In this document: positions 38,801 through 51,200 of the stretch, piece by piece
Layout: each line of letters opens with the position of its first letter
Numbering within the stretch: the first letter of the stretch is position 1
Assembly: GCF_000150275.1 (NCBI RefSeq)
Contig: NW_002060944.1
Coordinates: 768,860 to 832,859 of the forward strand
Length of the DNA stretch: 64,000 nt
Direction of reading: 5' to 3'
From: Trichoplax adhaerens
Lineage: Eukaryota > Placozoa > Uniplacotomia > Trichoplacea > Trichoplacidae
Position numbers and translations under genes: made by a program
The notes under the pieces: generated by a model
The model's input: the letters and a program-made list of their open reading frames with translations, nothing else
Told to the model about the DNA's origin: nothing
Database searches by the model: none

Positions 38801-41800
38801 AAAAAATACTTAGAAAGGGACACTGGACCTGTATTCTTTTACACGTATTCCGCCAAATGTAGAAGAGAAAATGCTATCAATGTAGACAAAAACTATTCAG
38901 AAACTAGACATCATGTTGTTGTATTCCGTTTTTTGTAGACAAGAAATATCAAGATATCAATGTAGACAAAAACTATTCAGAAACTAGACATCATATTCTT
39001 GTATTCCACTTTTATTGACAAGAAATGTCAAGATATCAATGTAGACAAAAACTATTCAGAAACTAGACATCATGTTCTTGTATTCCACTTTTGTTGACAA
39101 GAAATGTCAAGATATCTATGTAGACAAAAACTATTCAGAAACTATACATTATGTTCTTGTATTCCACTTTTGTAGACAAGAAATGTCAAGAAATTATATG
39201 CTGTATTCATGGAAAGTTTAACAGGATTCGATGGCAATTACCAGGTGAGTTAGCTGATCTTCAACATGCTAGTCTACGACAATGCAGTCTACGAGTTCAA
39301 CTGATATTTGGACTCTTTGCAATCTCATAATTATAATTGTTGTGTAGCCACGTTTTGCGGCGTTAGAAAACTGCCAATTTGCTGATTCGATACAAGAACC
39401 TTTATCTGTAGTGGTCTTCTCAATGGTGCTGTAAGTAGAATTATCAATGTATCCTTTTCATGCATTAGTAATAGGAAGCATCCATCCAATACAGTGCAAG
39501 GTCTTCAAGTCTTGCAAGATCTTAGTTACTTGTAATGTATCAATAATCAATCATATCAATTCAGACAGAAATGGATAGTACTGTATTAATAGGAATCTAA
39601 ATAATTTACTTTCAATCACGATAAAGATCCAAAGTACTAAAAGACTCTGGTGTTAATGGTGTTAACTTGGACGATATACTTTCACCAGGTAAGTAGAAAG
39701 AACTAATAAATGAGTTATTAATAATCGTAACCAGTAGGCTTAAAAATTTTAATGTACCTATGAGGTAGAATGAGAATCATGAATTAATTGTAATGATGTA
39801 GTGAAAAGTAAATTATTTAAACTTATTAATTTGGACAACAGCTAATAGCCAGGCATGCTACCGGTAGTAATAGCCTTTGCAATACAAAATGTGCTCATAC
39901 TAATAATACCAATGTAATTATGTATCTTTTACAGCAAGAAAGAAAACCATCCGCAATTTGAGGTAACTGCAATATAATTTTTCATAGAATACCGAGACAT
40001 CCTTTAAAGCAGTTCATTTTCCATTGAAATTATCCATACTCCTTGAGGTCACATTGCATTGAAATAGACTATTCCATTACTATAGCTCAATATTATTGAC
40101 TGTATCCTACGTCGTATCAATAGTTTACATTAAAAATACACTTTGTATACTCTATCAAATTATAGCAATAAATTGATTATGCCTAATTCAAGTGCAGTCT
40201 ATGAATAAAATAGAACCCTAGTAACTCAATGATAAACGAAATTTTAATGATTAAACAACTTGCTTACACAATTATCCGAGAATAACGCGTAGATTGACTC
40301 TTTATCTACCTTGTATCATCATTGCAGTGCTTTAATCAACTTTCAACGATTCGTCGATTCTCAAATACACATTTTCGAAGAAAGCGCATCAGTAGCTGTA
40401 AGTATCGATCAATATATTTTTGTAAACTTTTTCCAGGTATTAAAATTGACAGCATACAGATATTAACAATCTTGCTTAAATACAGGAATCATTAAACAAC
40501 CAACACCAGCAATTGCGAGTCAAAAGCCAAGAATTAGATCAAAAAATCACTAATCTAAAGTACATCTTTCTTACGAATCTCTCTTCATTCATTTAATGTC
40601 AATTGTTGCAATTATCATGTACGATAAATCATTTCGCATTTATATCATTTTAGAGCCAAAAAGGCCATGGAGGATATAAAAATGAAAGATGTATGCCTTC
40701 GCATTTTAGCGCTCTCTATCTCGTACGACTAATTCGAAATCGCTTACAAAAGATAACTAATCATTTGGAAATATTTCAATGTACTTATTATAGCTATTAC
40801 CTCAAGTTGAAAATTTAGAAAACGAATTGAGTCGATTTGATGAGCAGCAGGTACAAAAAATAATGGATGCTATCAAAAATAATAATTTGTACAAAGACAA
40901 TCTTGTCATCATATCCAAATAACCATTAAATCAATTAATTGAACGGATTTATATCGTTGTTATTCCTGTACTGATTGCATTGGTCGTTGCTTTTAATGAC
41001 AGCAAAATCTCAACCAGGAAATGAGCAACCTAAAAATCAAGACTTCAGAAAATGAAAATCATTTGGTAACTCCTTTAATTAGACAATTTTTATTATAATT
41101 CAACAGAAAAAAGTGAAATTGATGGCAAATAATGTTGTATTCATCTTACAGATAAAATTCAGAAAAAACAAAGCAGAATTGGACAAAAATGTAGAGAAAC
41201 TTAATCAGCGAATTGTTGCTTCTCCAGAAAGATTGCAAAGCGTAAGTTTTTAGTGCAGAACCAAATCATTCCAATTTAACTCTAAATTATCATTACTATT
41301 TAGATAGATAGAATAAATTGTTATTCTTTCATTTCATGTTTTATTAATATTAGACTTTAGCCAGCTTGACAACACGCATAGATGACTGTAGAAAAGAAAT
41401 AGAAGATAAACGAATCAAAAATGAAGAGAATGTTGAAAAAATTAATAAATTGTCTGACTGCACAGAGGTACACGAACAGAGTTTGTAATGTAATTTCTTT
41501 TGAAATGCGCCTTTTGACTGTCATTTTCAACATAGGCATGCGATGAACTAACTACCTTATGTAAAAGTACACTTACCGAAATGGATCGATACCGGTAACA
41601 AGAGCCATTAAATAATAATTTATATCGCATTATCACTTGAAAAGTAATTGTAATCCTACTTTACACTGCCATAGCGAGAATGTCCGAGAGTATGAGGCAG
41701 TCGTTGATTTACGAATAGAAAAGACTGAAGCATTGCGTGAACTAAATCTCAACGTCCAGGTAGTACACTTTTTAGAAAAAGTGACTCAATAGTATATAAT

Positions 41801-42431
41801 TCATGATAAATGTATTTATGTATACATATGTAATTTGAAACATTCAACAATTTTTTTTCTTACAGAATTTAGAACGAGAATTGCAATCAAAACGAGACAC
41901 ACTGGCTACTGTAAGATCGCAAAACAAAACTAAATTAAACCAAGTTGAAAAATTACTCGAAGAAAAGCAAAGGTAAGTAACATGGTCTACATATCGTCCG
42001 AATTTTGTATCAGCCACTTGAGATTATCCTCTATTTCAACCATTCTAACTTGGCCAGTAATAAGTAACTTACACGTTTCATTGCAGGGAGCTTGCTGACT
42101 TTCAAAAGAAAAGGCATGAAGACAATGAACAAGCAATGGAGCTATCTCATGAAATGGATGCTATTAAAGCAGAAATTGAAAAATCGAGAAATGAGCATGC
42201 TGGTAAAATCAAGAAAGCTGAGGATACTTATGAACTTTTGCTACAAGAGGTAACGTTTTGAAAATGTTTGCTATTGTACAAATTTTTTCTACCAATAACG
42301 TACTATCCTTAGGCAGATATTTTACTTACTTTTTTCTCCTGTTTACGTAGTTGGATAACTACCATCAGAAATTAGCGGAATCATGGAAAGAAGTCACCGA
42401 CTCCTTGGAAATAAAACCAACGATACCATAA
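35859..42431 (+). CDS. NUF2: NUF2 kinetochore protein, 17 exons
   Basis: Subunit of the NDC80 complex that ties kinetochores to microtubule ends. Exons, joined in one frame: 35859-35984, 39191-39244, 39348-39430, 39627-39688, 39935-39962, 40328-40397, 40486-40559, 40654-40690, 40794-40850, 41003-41065, 41152-41241, 41354-41467, 41536-41594, 41675-41759, 41866-41972, 42087-42249, 42351-42431. Sum 1353 bases, 450 aa (human 464). Seen: N-terminal calponin-homology region (FPILSVADIVNFIKQ, VFMESLTGF, SPARKKTIRNL, SALINFQRF), then continuous coiled coil from about residue 140 with the family signature RIVASPERLQS, and C-terminal YHQKLAESWKEV for pairing with SPC25/SPC24. The start is the ATG at 35859, before FPILSV. 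Intron 1 is 3.2 kb, filled with tandem repeats; other introns are mostly 60-370 bases. Confidence 0.96.
36086..38300. repeat. 212-bp satellite array in NUF2 intron 1
   Basis: Ten or eleven head-to-tail copies starting with ATTCAAAAnTAGCTTGG at 36086, 36298, 36510, 36722, 36944, 37156, 37368, 37580, then increasingly diverged at 37807, 38067 and about 38269. Spacing is 212 in most steps, with one 222. Units contain GTCCTTATCCATTCGTTTAG, CGATCGACAGT and CCAATCGATCAGTAAATC. Copies at 36298-36721 are near identical while the downstream end is heavily mutated, so homogenisation is recent upstream and absent downstream. Confidence 0.95.
38881..39194. repeat. 79-bp tandem array ending at the NUF2 exon 2 acceptor
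   Basis: Four copies starting TGTAGACAAAAACTATTCAG at 38881, 38961, 39040 and 39119, with steps of 80, 79 and 79. Each ends in GACAAGAAATNTCAAGA. The last copy runs straight into exon 2: its GTCAAG is the AG splice acceptor used at 39190. Confidence 0.95.
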
Positions 42432-43470
42432 ATACGTTACTGTAGAATTGTATGCACAAACACATATTCTACCTTATGTGATATTAAAATAGTGTTATCT
42501 GTATGTGTGTATCTGTAATGCAAACAGGTTGCATTCTAGTATTCACATCATACTCCCCTAAAAATTTATATGATTGATTTTTTAACTATACTGTACTTAC
42601 AAGACCTTGGACCATTCCACATACTGCATGCGATGTGGACATGTACCCATGCCACCATGGTTCGTAGGGCTATATTGGAATAACAAAAAATGTACCTTGA
42701 TTTTGTAATTATGCGTCCAAAATCTGTTCGACTGTCTGTTTCAAGAATCTTAGACATTTAAAGTAATCTTCGTATAATGTAATTCCTGTAACTTACAGTA
42801 GTAGCAATTGGCATTATGGATACATGGTAAAGATCACCAATAGCAATTGAGCATATCTATAAATAAGTTTCGTTGTTTTCAGGAAATTGTGGATTTTCCA
42901 GATGACTCTTAATGTAATATTTAAGGATTAGTAACTATGATAACAAAAATCTTACTATTTTAACGACTAGGCGGAAATTTTTTTATCTGAGGCGCTAGAT
43001 CGATGTAGTACATGACGTTAAAATTATTAAATAAATGTTTAAATATCTACTCGCAGACTTTTCAATCACTTGATACATTATCCCGATAGCCTTAGCAATT
43101 GCAACGATCTAGAATGACAAGCTAGCAAAATGAAATAAATAGAATAGCGGTTAACATTGAATTCACCTTGACCTTTCATAATTCTATGCCTCCAGCATTC
43201 AGTATCCACTTTAATTCATTTTTAAAAAAGTAGAATATAATGTGTGCTACTGCTATGATGAACCGTGCTTCATTTCTGTAATCGAATCTTAGCAATAGAA
43301 TTATCAAAGTATTTTAATTCCTACATTAATATACATCGGCAATTAGGTATTAATCAAATATCATTGGCCATTAATTATCAATAGCTAATCAATTATTTAA
43401 TTAAATGATTTATAAAGGATGTGATGAGCTTGATATCTGTAATAGAAATCCTATTAATGTGATTACAACT
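42432..43470. other. Tail-to-tail spacer after NUF2
   Basis: AT-rich spacer between the NUF2 stop and the duplicated THUMPD1 exon. The minus-strand frame at 42566-42757 has no motif. It should include the NUF2 3' untranslated region. Confidence 0.6.
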
Positions 43471-43479
43471 TTTGTAGTT

Positions 43480-43790
43480 AAAGATGGTTGCACCGGACTG
43501 TTTTCATGGCATTTAGCCTTAACAGCTGCACATTCCTCTTCGGAATGGCAACGCTAGAACATTGTATTAAGAATGTAGTTATGCATTGGTTGAAAGATCT
43601 TTAATTTAGTATACTCCTACCTACAACATCTATTCTACACCGAGAAAAGCAAACGATGACTATGGTCAAAAAATTATCATCACTTTTATCATCTAAAGAA
43701 GAAACAGGAAATTTCACTTTACGGAGCAAGATGGCCTTGCAGGGAAAACTATGCATACTGTAGCAGAGAAATCTTACATATTGGTCAGTG
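43480..43790 (-). pseudogene. Duplicated, broken copy of the THUMPD1 last exon
   Basis: Aligned codon for codon with the true last exon (44289-44450), this copy reads FQPMHNYILNTMF, then a TAG stop (43554-43556), then RCHSEEECAAVKAKCHEN, against FHQMRKYNLNEVSHHGRSEG and KCAVAKTKSQE in the gene. The similarity extends into the upstream intron: CTACAGTATGC on the minus strand occurs at about 43755-43765 and again at about 44590. So an exon-plus-intron block was tandemly duplicated and then decayed. It might still serve as an alternative 3' end, but the conserved RKYNL motif is lost. Confidence 0.7.
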
Positions 43791-44288
43791 AACCAGGCAA
43801 AGTCAGGAGCCATACTCGAATTGGAATTTTGACTTTGTTACTAAAAGAAGAAGCCTGACAGTGATATTCTAGTTTAAAAGCTCATGAGCTAGCTCAGCTA
43901 AGCCCAGACCGTAAACAGGCATAGCAGAGTTCTGGTATGCGCAATTTATGTCAATCCTGCATAACTGCAGCCTAAAAGATAGACTCACATCTGTAAATAC
44001 GTAAATGTCAATGAAGTGAATTTATTTCAAGTCTGCACTCTTATATACCAGTATGCGGCTTAATTTAGAGTCGACCTCAACTCTCGATCATATTATAACT
44101 ATATGTAGTGTGGAAATTAATATCTTTATTACTTAAAGTTAGAATACATTCTAGTAAAATTTCACACGTTGAAATCCATATGCATCACGCAATCGAATAA
44201 TATTAGCCATTCATTAATTGTTGATTAACTATGCATGACCTGTGCACAATTTCTGCAATAAAAATCTCAACTATACGGTTAAAATTTT

Positions 44289-47214
44289 TTAATTTGATGT
44301 GGTTGTATCTGCAGCCGTATTGTCTACTTCTTGGCTTTTAGTCTTAGCAACCGCACATTTTCCTTCAGAACGACCATGATGGGACACTTCGTTAAGATTG
44401 TATTTACGCATTTGATGGAAGTCATCTAATATACTCATACAGCATACATTCTATAGGTAAAAATAAAAATAAAATATTAAAATTTTAGCGAAGAAATTAT
44501 CCTGCAAATCATACCATCGAAATTTTCGTTCCATAGCAACAATGAGCATTTAATCGTCGAAATTTTCGAAAACTATAATATACTAAGCATACTGTAGCCA
44601 ATTTCAATGAAACCATGATAAGGGTTGTAAATAATTATTCTATCCTACATTTTATGATTAGCATATACTTGAGTTGTACAGTATACAGTAATTAGAGTCT
44701 CCCATCTTCACGTGATGTACGACAGCATCATAACTAATTAACTATTACAAATCATGCCTTATCACTTTGTACCATAACAGTAGTAAGAACTGACAACATT
44801 GACATACCCTGACAATTTCAATAACAATAACGACATCAGGGTTATCCAAATTGACTTGATGCTTAATTTGGCCATCGATAACTATATCGGCTACGGTTGC
44901 AATTACTTGATCTCTATTGAGATCGCCGTTATATCTCGATTTATATGAAATTGCAAACTACATTGAATTGAAAAATAAGACTCATTCAGAGAATTATAAT
45001 AAGAAATCATTTAAATAGTGTTTTCTGTCTTACATACTTTACACTCTTTGGCAGTATCGTTTTGAAAATATTGCTTTAAATATTGAGGGCAGCATTTCTT
45101 AATATCGTCTAATGATGAATGGCAAATGAACGTCACAGGTATCAAACGCTGGCAAAATCTATTCGAGAAAACAATTGCATCAAAGTATCATCTATTAGCA
45201 GTAGTAACATTTTTGAATATCTTTATTCAGTCTGATTAATTCACAGTCATGCTATGTAACGATAACACTACTACGAATGGATCTCTAAATATCTGTAATA
45301 AGGTTTCATTGCCATATCCATATGATTTTTACCTAACGCTAGCCTTTCGCTCTATTAAATCTTTAAAAATCGATTTTGTCAATTCGTAAGGGTCTCCTTT
45401 ATTACATTCAATAAAGTAAATATTTTTCACTCCTGTTTCAACAGCTTGAAAGTAATTTTTCCAATTATCTTTAAGCGCGCTAATTTCCTTTTCTAACTCT
45501 TTCGATGGATCATTATCTACTGTCACGTAGAGAGAGTGGAACGTAATTAACAGTTAATACTGGTGATACAGTAATTAATAGACTTGAATTCTCTACACTG
45601 ACCTTCAGATTTTGATGTTTTGGAATCGTCACCATCATCATTACCATATAATCGATCCGCAGACTATACATTAGTAGTAAAGTACTTGTTATTAGATAGT
45701 GATTGCATAGCAATCTTTAATCTTATGTCACCTGTAAGTATATACAGATATATATGTATATTACGTTTCATAGAAAACATACTTGCAAGGTATAAATAAA
45801 AAAATCACAATTCTATGCGTAGAGCTATTACCTATTGACAGGAGTAATGTAGGTGTAAGTGACATTATGAGGCACAATCCATTAGTAACGAGACAAGTTA
45901 TAGCATGATAAAATATTCTCTCTGAGTCAGCTGCAGCATAACTCTTACCTACTACTTGTGAATTTATCGTTGCTGCTACTGTAAATAGTCGTATATCACT
46001 TCTAGCACTATGCCTGTGTTCTTGCATCGCATCATTTTAATGATTTATTTTAAATATTGTATTATTTGTAAATCCTATATAGAATTAACAAGGCATAAAA
46101 AAGATCGGAGTCCGTCGCATTGTCATTGCTTCCTTGATTATACGTATCTGCGTACATTTTAGAGATCGTAGCCATACCAACTCTCTTTACATCGACTTTT
46201 GTACATTGGTTGTAATAATTACTACTATGACTAATCAGTATATTGTTAAACTTAAACCTAACAGTATCCATTAGAGCACATCTTGGATCAATCTTGTAGG
46301 ACTCAATTAATCTTATCTGCCGTATCTGTACTAGATTCGAGATTGTGGAATCTGTAATGTGACAGTTTCAGTCGAAAATTGTGTACTGGCTGTCCTATGT
46401 CTAGTTGCTATTTCACATTTGGCTAAGTTTTAGCTTAATAGTACTCACTACAGTTAGTCTTAACATTTCGATTGGCCTTAAACTGATTCCATTTATCTGT
46501 ACTCAATTAGAACTTGTAGACTGCACATCGATAATTTTAATAATATTAATTGATGTGGGGATTACTATCTGCAATATTGACTGTCATCGATGGACATAAC
46601 GCTCAGCTTTAGCTTGAGAGTATTTATTGAAGCATGCCTGAACTAGTTGAATTGGGCTCCAATAAATCTTATCTATCTGTCCCAGAGAAAATTTGAAGGT
46701 ATGGTGTAAGAATTAGTCAATAATGAATCTTCTAAATTGTCTTATTTCGCCTACAATCTTTAAAATGGTGACTTTAAATTGAATTCAATGTATACGTAAG
46801 CCAGGGACTGCTACATAGGATAACAACAACACTTGTGATACGTGTATCGCCTCTTGTGCATCAATTTATTACTTTATCCTTAACTCGTCTATCTATACTC
46901 AAAGATGTCATCATCAAGAGTGAAAATTTGCGATACCTCATGGAGTAATTGATAGATTTCAGCAAGAGCTCCCCTATTTTGCACATTATTGCATGTCAGT
47001 AAAACGCCATTCAATCCAGGTCGCATACCTCTGGGATCAACATGCTATAGAAGAAAAAGGAATAATGGCTGTTGTCATGGAGGTTTGCAACCTAGTCTAG
47101 TGTTGATTAATCATCGTTCGCTAAGTATGTTACCTTTTTCTTCCTAAAATTCACGTAATAAGCTTTAGCTCGTTTTCGTTTCCCGTCATTAGCACTTTCG
47201 TCCTGCGTTGCCAT
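44289..47214 (-). CDS. THUMPD1: THUMPD1: THUMP-domain tRNA acetylation adaptor, 7 exons
   Basis: Counterpart of yeast Tan1 and human THUMPD1, which binds tRNA and guides the acetyltransferase NAT10 to make N4-acetylcytidine-12 in Ser and Leu tRNAs. Exons (minus): 47134-47214, 46937-47044, 45603-45663, 45333-45519, 45038-45158, 44808-44957, 44289-44450, total 870 bases, 289 aa (human 353), all in phase. Seen: basic start MATQDESANDGKRKRAKAYY; GLNGVLLTCNN; LEKEISALKDNWKNYFQAVE; RFCQRLIPVTFIC; THUMP core FAISYKSRYNGDLNRDQVIA and VNLDNPDVVIVIEIVR; NVCCMSILDDF then MRKYNLNEV. The C-terminal tail is shorter than in vertebrates. Intron 2 is 1.27 kb. Head-to-head with the fucosidase gene. Confidence 0.96.
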
Positions 47215-47430
47215 TGCTACGCTGCACTGCTAGAGAGTCAGTGGGCCGCAGTTAGAAGAGACTCTTGCTGTACTAAAACAGTCGTTTAATCACCGCTCAA
47301 GAATGAAAATAGTGATATAGTATGGTGAGAAGACGACCGCATTAAACACTAGAGCGATGCTGTCCAAGTGTACAGTAACACTACAGACTAATACTGTACA
47401 CTGTAGAGGGGTCCTACTGCGCAGAAGTAA

Positions 47431-47444
47431 TGACGTCACATGAT
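47431..47444. promoter_or_regulatory. CRE-like palindrome TGACGTCA fused to TCACATGA
   Basis: TGACGTCA at 47431-47438 is the full CREB/ATF consensus, overlapping TCACATGA. Equivalent places in the later copies (about 47673 and 47988) keep TCACATGATCGGCGTGAGC but read GTGTCA instead of the full CRE. A nearby CTGCGCAGAAG resembles half an NRF1 site. Function is inferred from position in a divergent promoter. Confidence 0.5.
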
Positions 47445-47534
47445 CGGCGTGAGCAGCTTGCAAGCCAAATCACCGTTCAATAATGAAAACATTGATATAG
47501 TATGGGTAGTGGACGACTACATTAAACACTAGAG

Positions 47535-47960
47535 TAATGCTGTACAAGTGTACACTGTACAGTAACACTACAGACTAATACAGTCCAGTACTGTACTGTA
47601 CAGTACGACAGTGTACTGTAAATTGCACAGTACTGGACACTGTAGAAAGCCACTACTGCGCAGAAGCGATCGTGTCACATGATCGGCGTGAGCAGCTTGC
47701 AAGGCAAATCACCACTCCAGAATGAAAATATTGCTATAGTATTGCAAGTAGGCGACTGCATTAAACACGAGAGCGAAGTCTTTCAAGCAGTTTTGTTTAC
47801 AAGACCATTTGAAACGTTTTACTGCTTCAGCATACCGCAGAGTACAGTACAGTACATACTGTACAGTGTACAGTACGGTGCAGTACAGTACTCTACACTG
47901 TACTGTACAGAGTCACACTACTGTACAGTGTACAGTACAGAATACTGTAGAGAGATCCTA
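47535..47960. repeat. Self-complementary TACTGTACAGTA-type microsatellite
   Basis: Two clusters (about 47545-47645 and 47838-47960) are built from GTACAGTAC, CTGTACAGTG and their reverse complements, so almost every segment can pair with another. The open frame 47679-48041 runs through this and is an artefact. Smaller clusters of the same words appear near 57090, 58500 and 58620. Confidence 0.85.
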
Positions 47961-48249
47961 CTGTACTGTAACTGTGCGGTAGCGATGGTGTCACATGATC
48001 GGCGTGAGCATCTTGCTAGCCAAATCACCGCTCAAGAATGAAAATGTTGATATAGTATGACGAATAAACGACTGTATTAAACACTAGAGTGAAGTTTTAC
48101 AAGCAATTTGGTTTCTTCAATGGAGTGTTATTGACGTACGGGACACCGCCTCACAATCTCTATTGAAGCAGTTATCATCGTGATCCATCATCGATATCAA
48201 CAACCCATAGTAGACAAGCCCCCATCAATAACAACAAAGTCAAGACAAA

Positions 48250-51200
48250 ATGAAGACGCCATTTGCGGTCTTGAATTTCTTCCTTGTGTTTTACTTATCG
48301 GCTGTTTTATGTGTTAGTTATCAGCCTACATGGGAATCCTTGGATAAGAGACCTTTACCGGATTGGTATGATAAAGCAAAAATTGGCATTTTTATGCATT
48401 GGGGAGTATTCTCGGTGCCGAGTTATGGCCACTCTGGTGCTGCTAGTGAATGGTTTTGGCATAACTGGAAAAGGAACAAGCCTGATGCAGGAACAGTTCA
48501 ATTTATGAAGAAAAATTTCCGCCCTGATTTCCAATATACTGATTTCGCTCCCATGTTTCGTGCAGAATTGTACGATCCTTACGAATGGGCTGAAATAATC
48601 CAAAATTCTGGCGCAAAGTAAGTGTATGGACCAATACCATCAGTAGTGCATGCTAAATCCACTGGTCTCCAACCGCTTCACTTCAGTAACAATCATTTAT
48701 TAAATAACCGATCCAATACATGATCATAGTTAATTCATCCGTCTATACTATAGCCATCCTACATCAAGACACCATCACCATAGGTATCAGTCTGTAAAGT
48801 AGACAGTCATTTATCCATTCGAAAAACTTACGTCATTGGCGATCTCCTTTTGCCTCATTTCTATCCGATGTAGTAATACGCGTACTTTACTGTACTTTCC
48901 ATGTCTGATAATATGAAAACTGCACTGTTGATGTTCACTTGCTACTAGTCTTGTCGCCTTGTCCCCAAAATACCAATAGTTCAATATGTATAGACACTGG
49001 TACCACAATAAATTGGTCAACTTATACCGCACAACAGTACTCTACTGTATCCACGCTTTGCATTAAAATCGAAAATACTGTACTAGATAATATGTCTACA
49101 GCTCACCGTTCAACGAGTTATCAATAGTAAACAATTGCCATCAACAACATTACTTTACCGGAAAGATTACAACATCATCTTTAAATTATCTTGTACTTAT
49201 ATCCAATCATCATCAATCGATATTCAAAAAAAGAGTATTACAAATTCTCACTTTCAATTAACCCATTTTGATTGATCCTTCAAACTATAGATATGTCATC
49301 TTAACTTCAAAGCATCATGAAGGATATACCCTTTATCCATCCAAGCCTTCATGGAATTGGAATTCTATGACCGTCGGATCCAAAAGAGATCTTCTAGGTA
49401 ATGATGATTTAGACATAGATAGTCTTACATTTCTTGACTTCTTCCAAGAGGTATAATTTATTTCAAATCGAATACCTTACAACTATCTTGATGGTATATC
49501 ATTACAAAGTATTAAGTATAAAACTGTCTTCTACCATCTTTCACTGTAATATCACATGTAGACATACGTACAATTTTATCGCTTCCATATCATAATTATG
49601 TTATCATCGATTACAAGTTGCCAATTTTGAGAATGTCCACTTACAAGTATACGCGTATATCTCCATCGTGTTACACCTCGATAATACCCTTTCAATCGAT
49701 TTTATGCTTGAATTGAGTAATACGTACGTACGAATAGGTACCATTATTAAATGTATCTTTAAATGCAAGATTGGCATTCTTACAATCGGATAATGCTCTA
49801 CAAATGTTTCTGTAGTAGCTGACGCAATACGTATGCCATACATACTGTACATTTAATGGAGATGGTGCAGCAATTTCCACATTATCGCTCTCATTGACAT
49901 TCATCAATGTCAAGGAACGATCTGCAATACTAAGATGCATTTACTGATCTATCTCATCTAATCCAGGTGAATTGGCTCATGCAATTAGAAACAAAACAAA
50001 AGTTCGCTTCGGTGCTTATCACTCACTCTTTGAATGGTTTAATCCAATCTTTCTGCAAGATCAAAAAAACAACTTCAAAACTAAAACCTACGTACAAGTA
50101 AATGATGAATTATCCTATAGAAATTAATTTCTGCTTGCATAACGGTGATATAGTTACGATTACGACTCAGTTATAAAATTCTCTATGAAATGAAATTTCA
50201 TTCTAGTATGTTAGCACCAGAAACACTTTGTCCATTTGATAGGATTGTAGGACATTATCACCACTAAGATTTATTTTTACTATGTTATCACCAAGATGTT
50301 AATGTTTCATAAAATAATAAATCAACTAGGAAGTTCTAATGCCCGAGATACATGATCTGATCGTGAATTATAAGCCAGAGATTTTGTGGGCTGATGGTGA
50401 ATGGGCGGCGAATGATACTTATTGGCAGAGCAAACAGCTCCTTGCGTGGTTATATAATAAAAGGTTATAACTACAAGATAAATCATATTATAGATGGATG
50501 ATGAAATCATAATTTTATCTCATTGAAGGCTTTATAAATTAACATTTTTAATTTCTACATAAATTAGCCCTGTCAAAAATACCATTGTCACTAACGATCG
50601 ATGGGGTAAAGGGGATAGAAATAAACATGGTGGTTTTTTTACTGGTGGCGATCGCTACAGCCCTGGCACTATACAGAAGCATAAATTTGAAAATGCCATG
50701 ACTATCGATCGTTATAGCTGGGGTTTCTCTCGGCCATCTAACCTAAACGCTTACTTGACTATTGAAGAATTATTATCAATTTTAGCTAAAACAATTAGGT
50801 ATGGCTTTGTTAAGCATAGCACTAAACGTATCTATACGTTATTATGTGCAGTACACTAATTATCTATTGGTATTATATTATAACTAAACAAAAATTATAT
50901 ATCACTCTGATGCAATCGTGCTCATAGCTTGCTAATCTTTGAATTGTTTTTTGTGTCATAAATAGTTGTAATGGTAATTTAGCCATTAATATCGGACCAA
51001 CACATGATGGTCGTATTGTACCGATCTTCCAAGAGAGACTGTCTCAACTTGGCCAATGGCTAAAAGTAAATGGTGATGGCATTTACGAGACTCGACCATG
51101 GCATGTGGCCAAAGACTCTAGTAACAGTAATGTTTGGTAAGCTAGCCCATAGCAAGCTACTTCAAAATTTTTTATCTAGACAAAAGACTTAAACAACAAA

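Larger units (their letters stand above)
47288..48120. repeat. Repeated promoter-like block between THUMPD1 and FUCA1
   Basis: Four copies start AATCACCnCTCnAGAATGAAAA at about 47288, 47468, 47707 and 48023 (steps 180, 239, 316). Each continues ATATAGTAT...GACnnCATTAAACACNAGAG. The first three end in a block with CTACTG(TA)nGC... and TCACATGATCGGCGTGAGC. Step length grows because CTGTAC/GTACAG palindromic sequence expanded inside later copies. The array fills most of the 1035-base gap between two divergent start codons, so it probably contains both promoters. Confidence 0.9.

Noticed and set aside
36086-39194. Possible CRISPR-like regular repeats
   Set aside because: The units of 212 and 79 bases are contiguous tandem copies without unique spacers, in an intron of an animal gene.
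47679-48041. 120-codon plus-strand open frame
   Set aside because: It runs through the promoter repeat and the GTACAGTAC microsatellite; its protein is low-complexity (repeated Tyr/Ser/Val/Gln) and overlaps no splice or domain signal.
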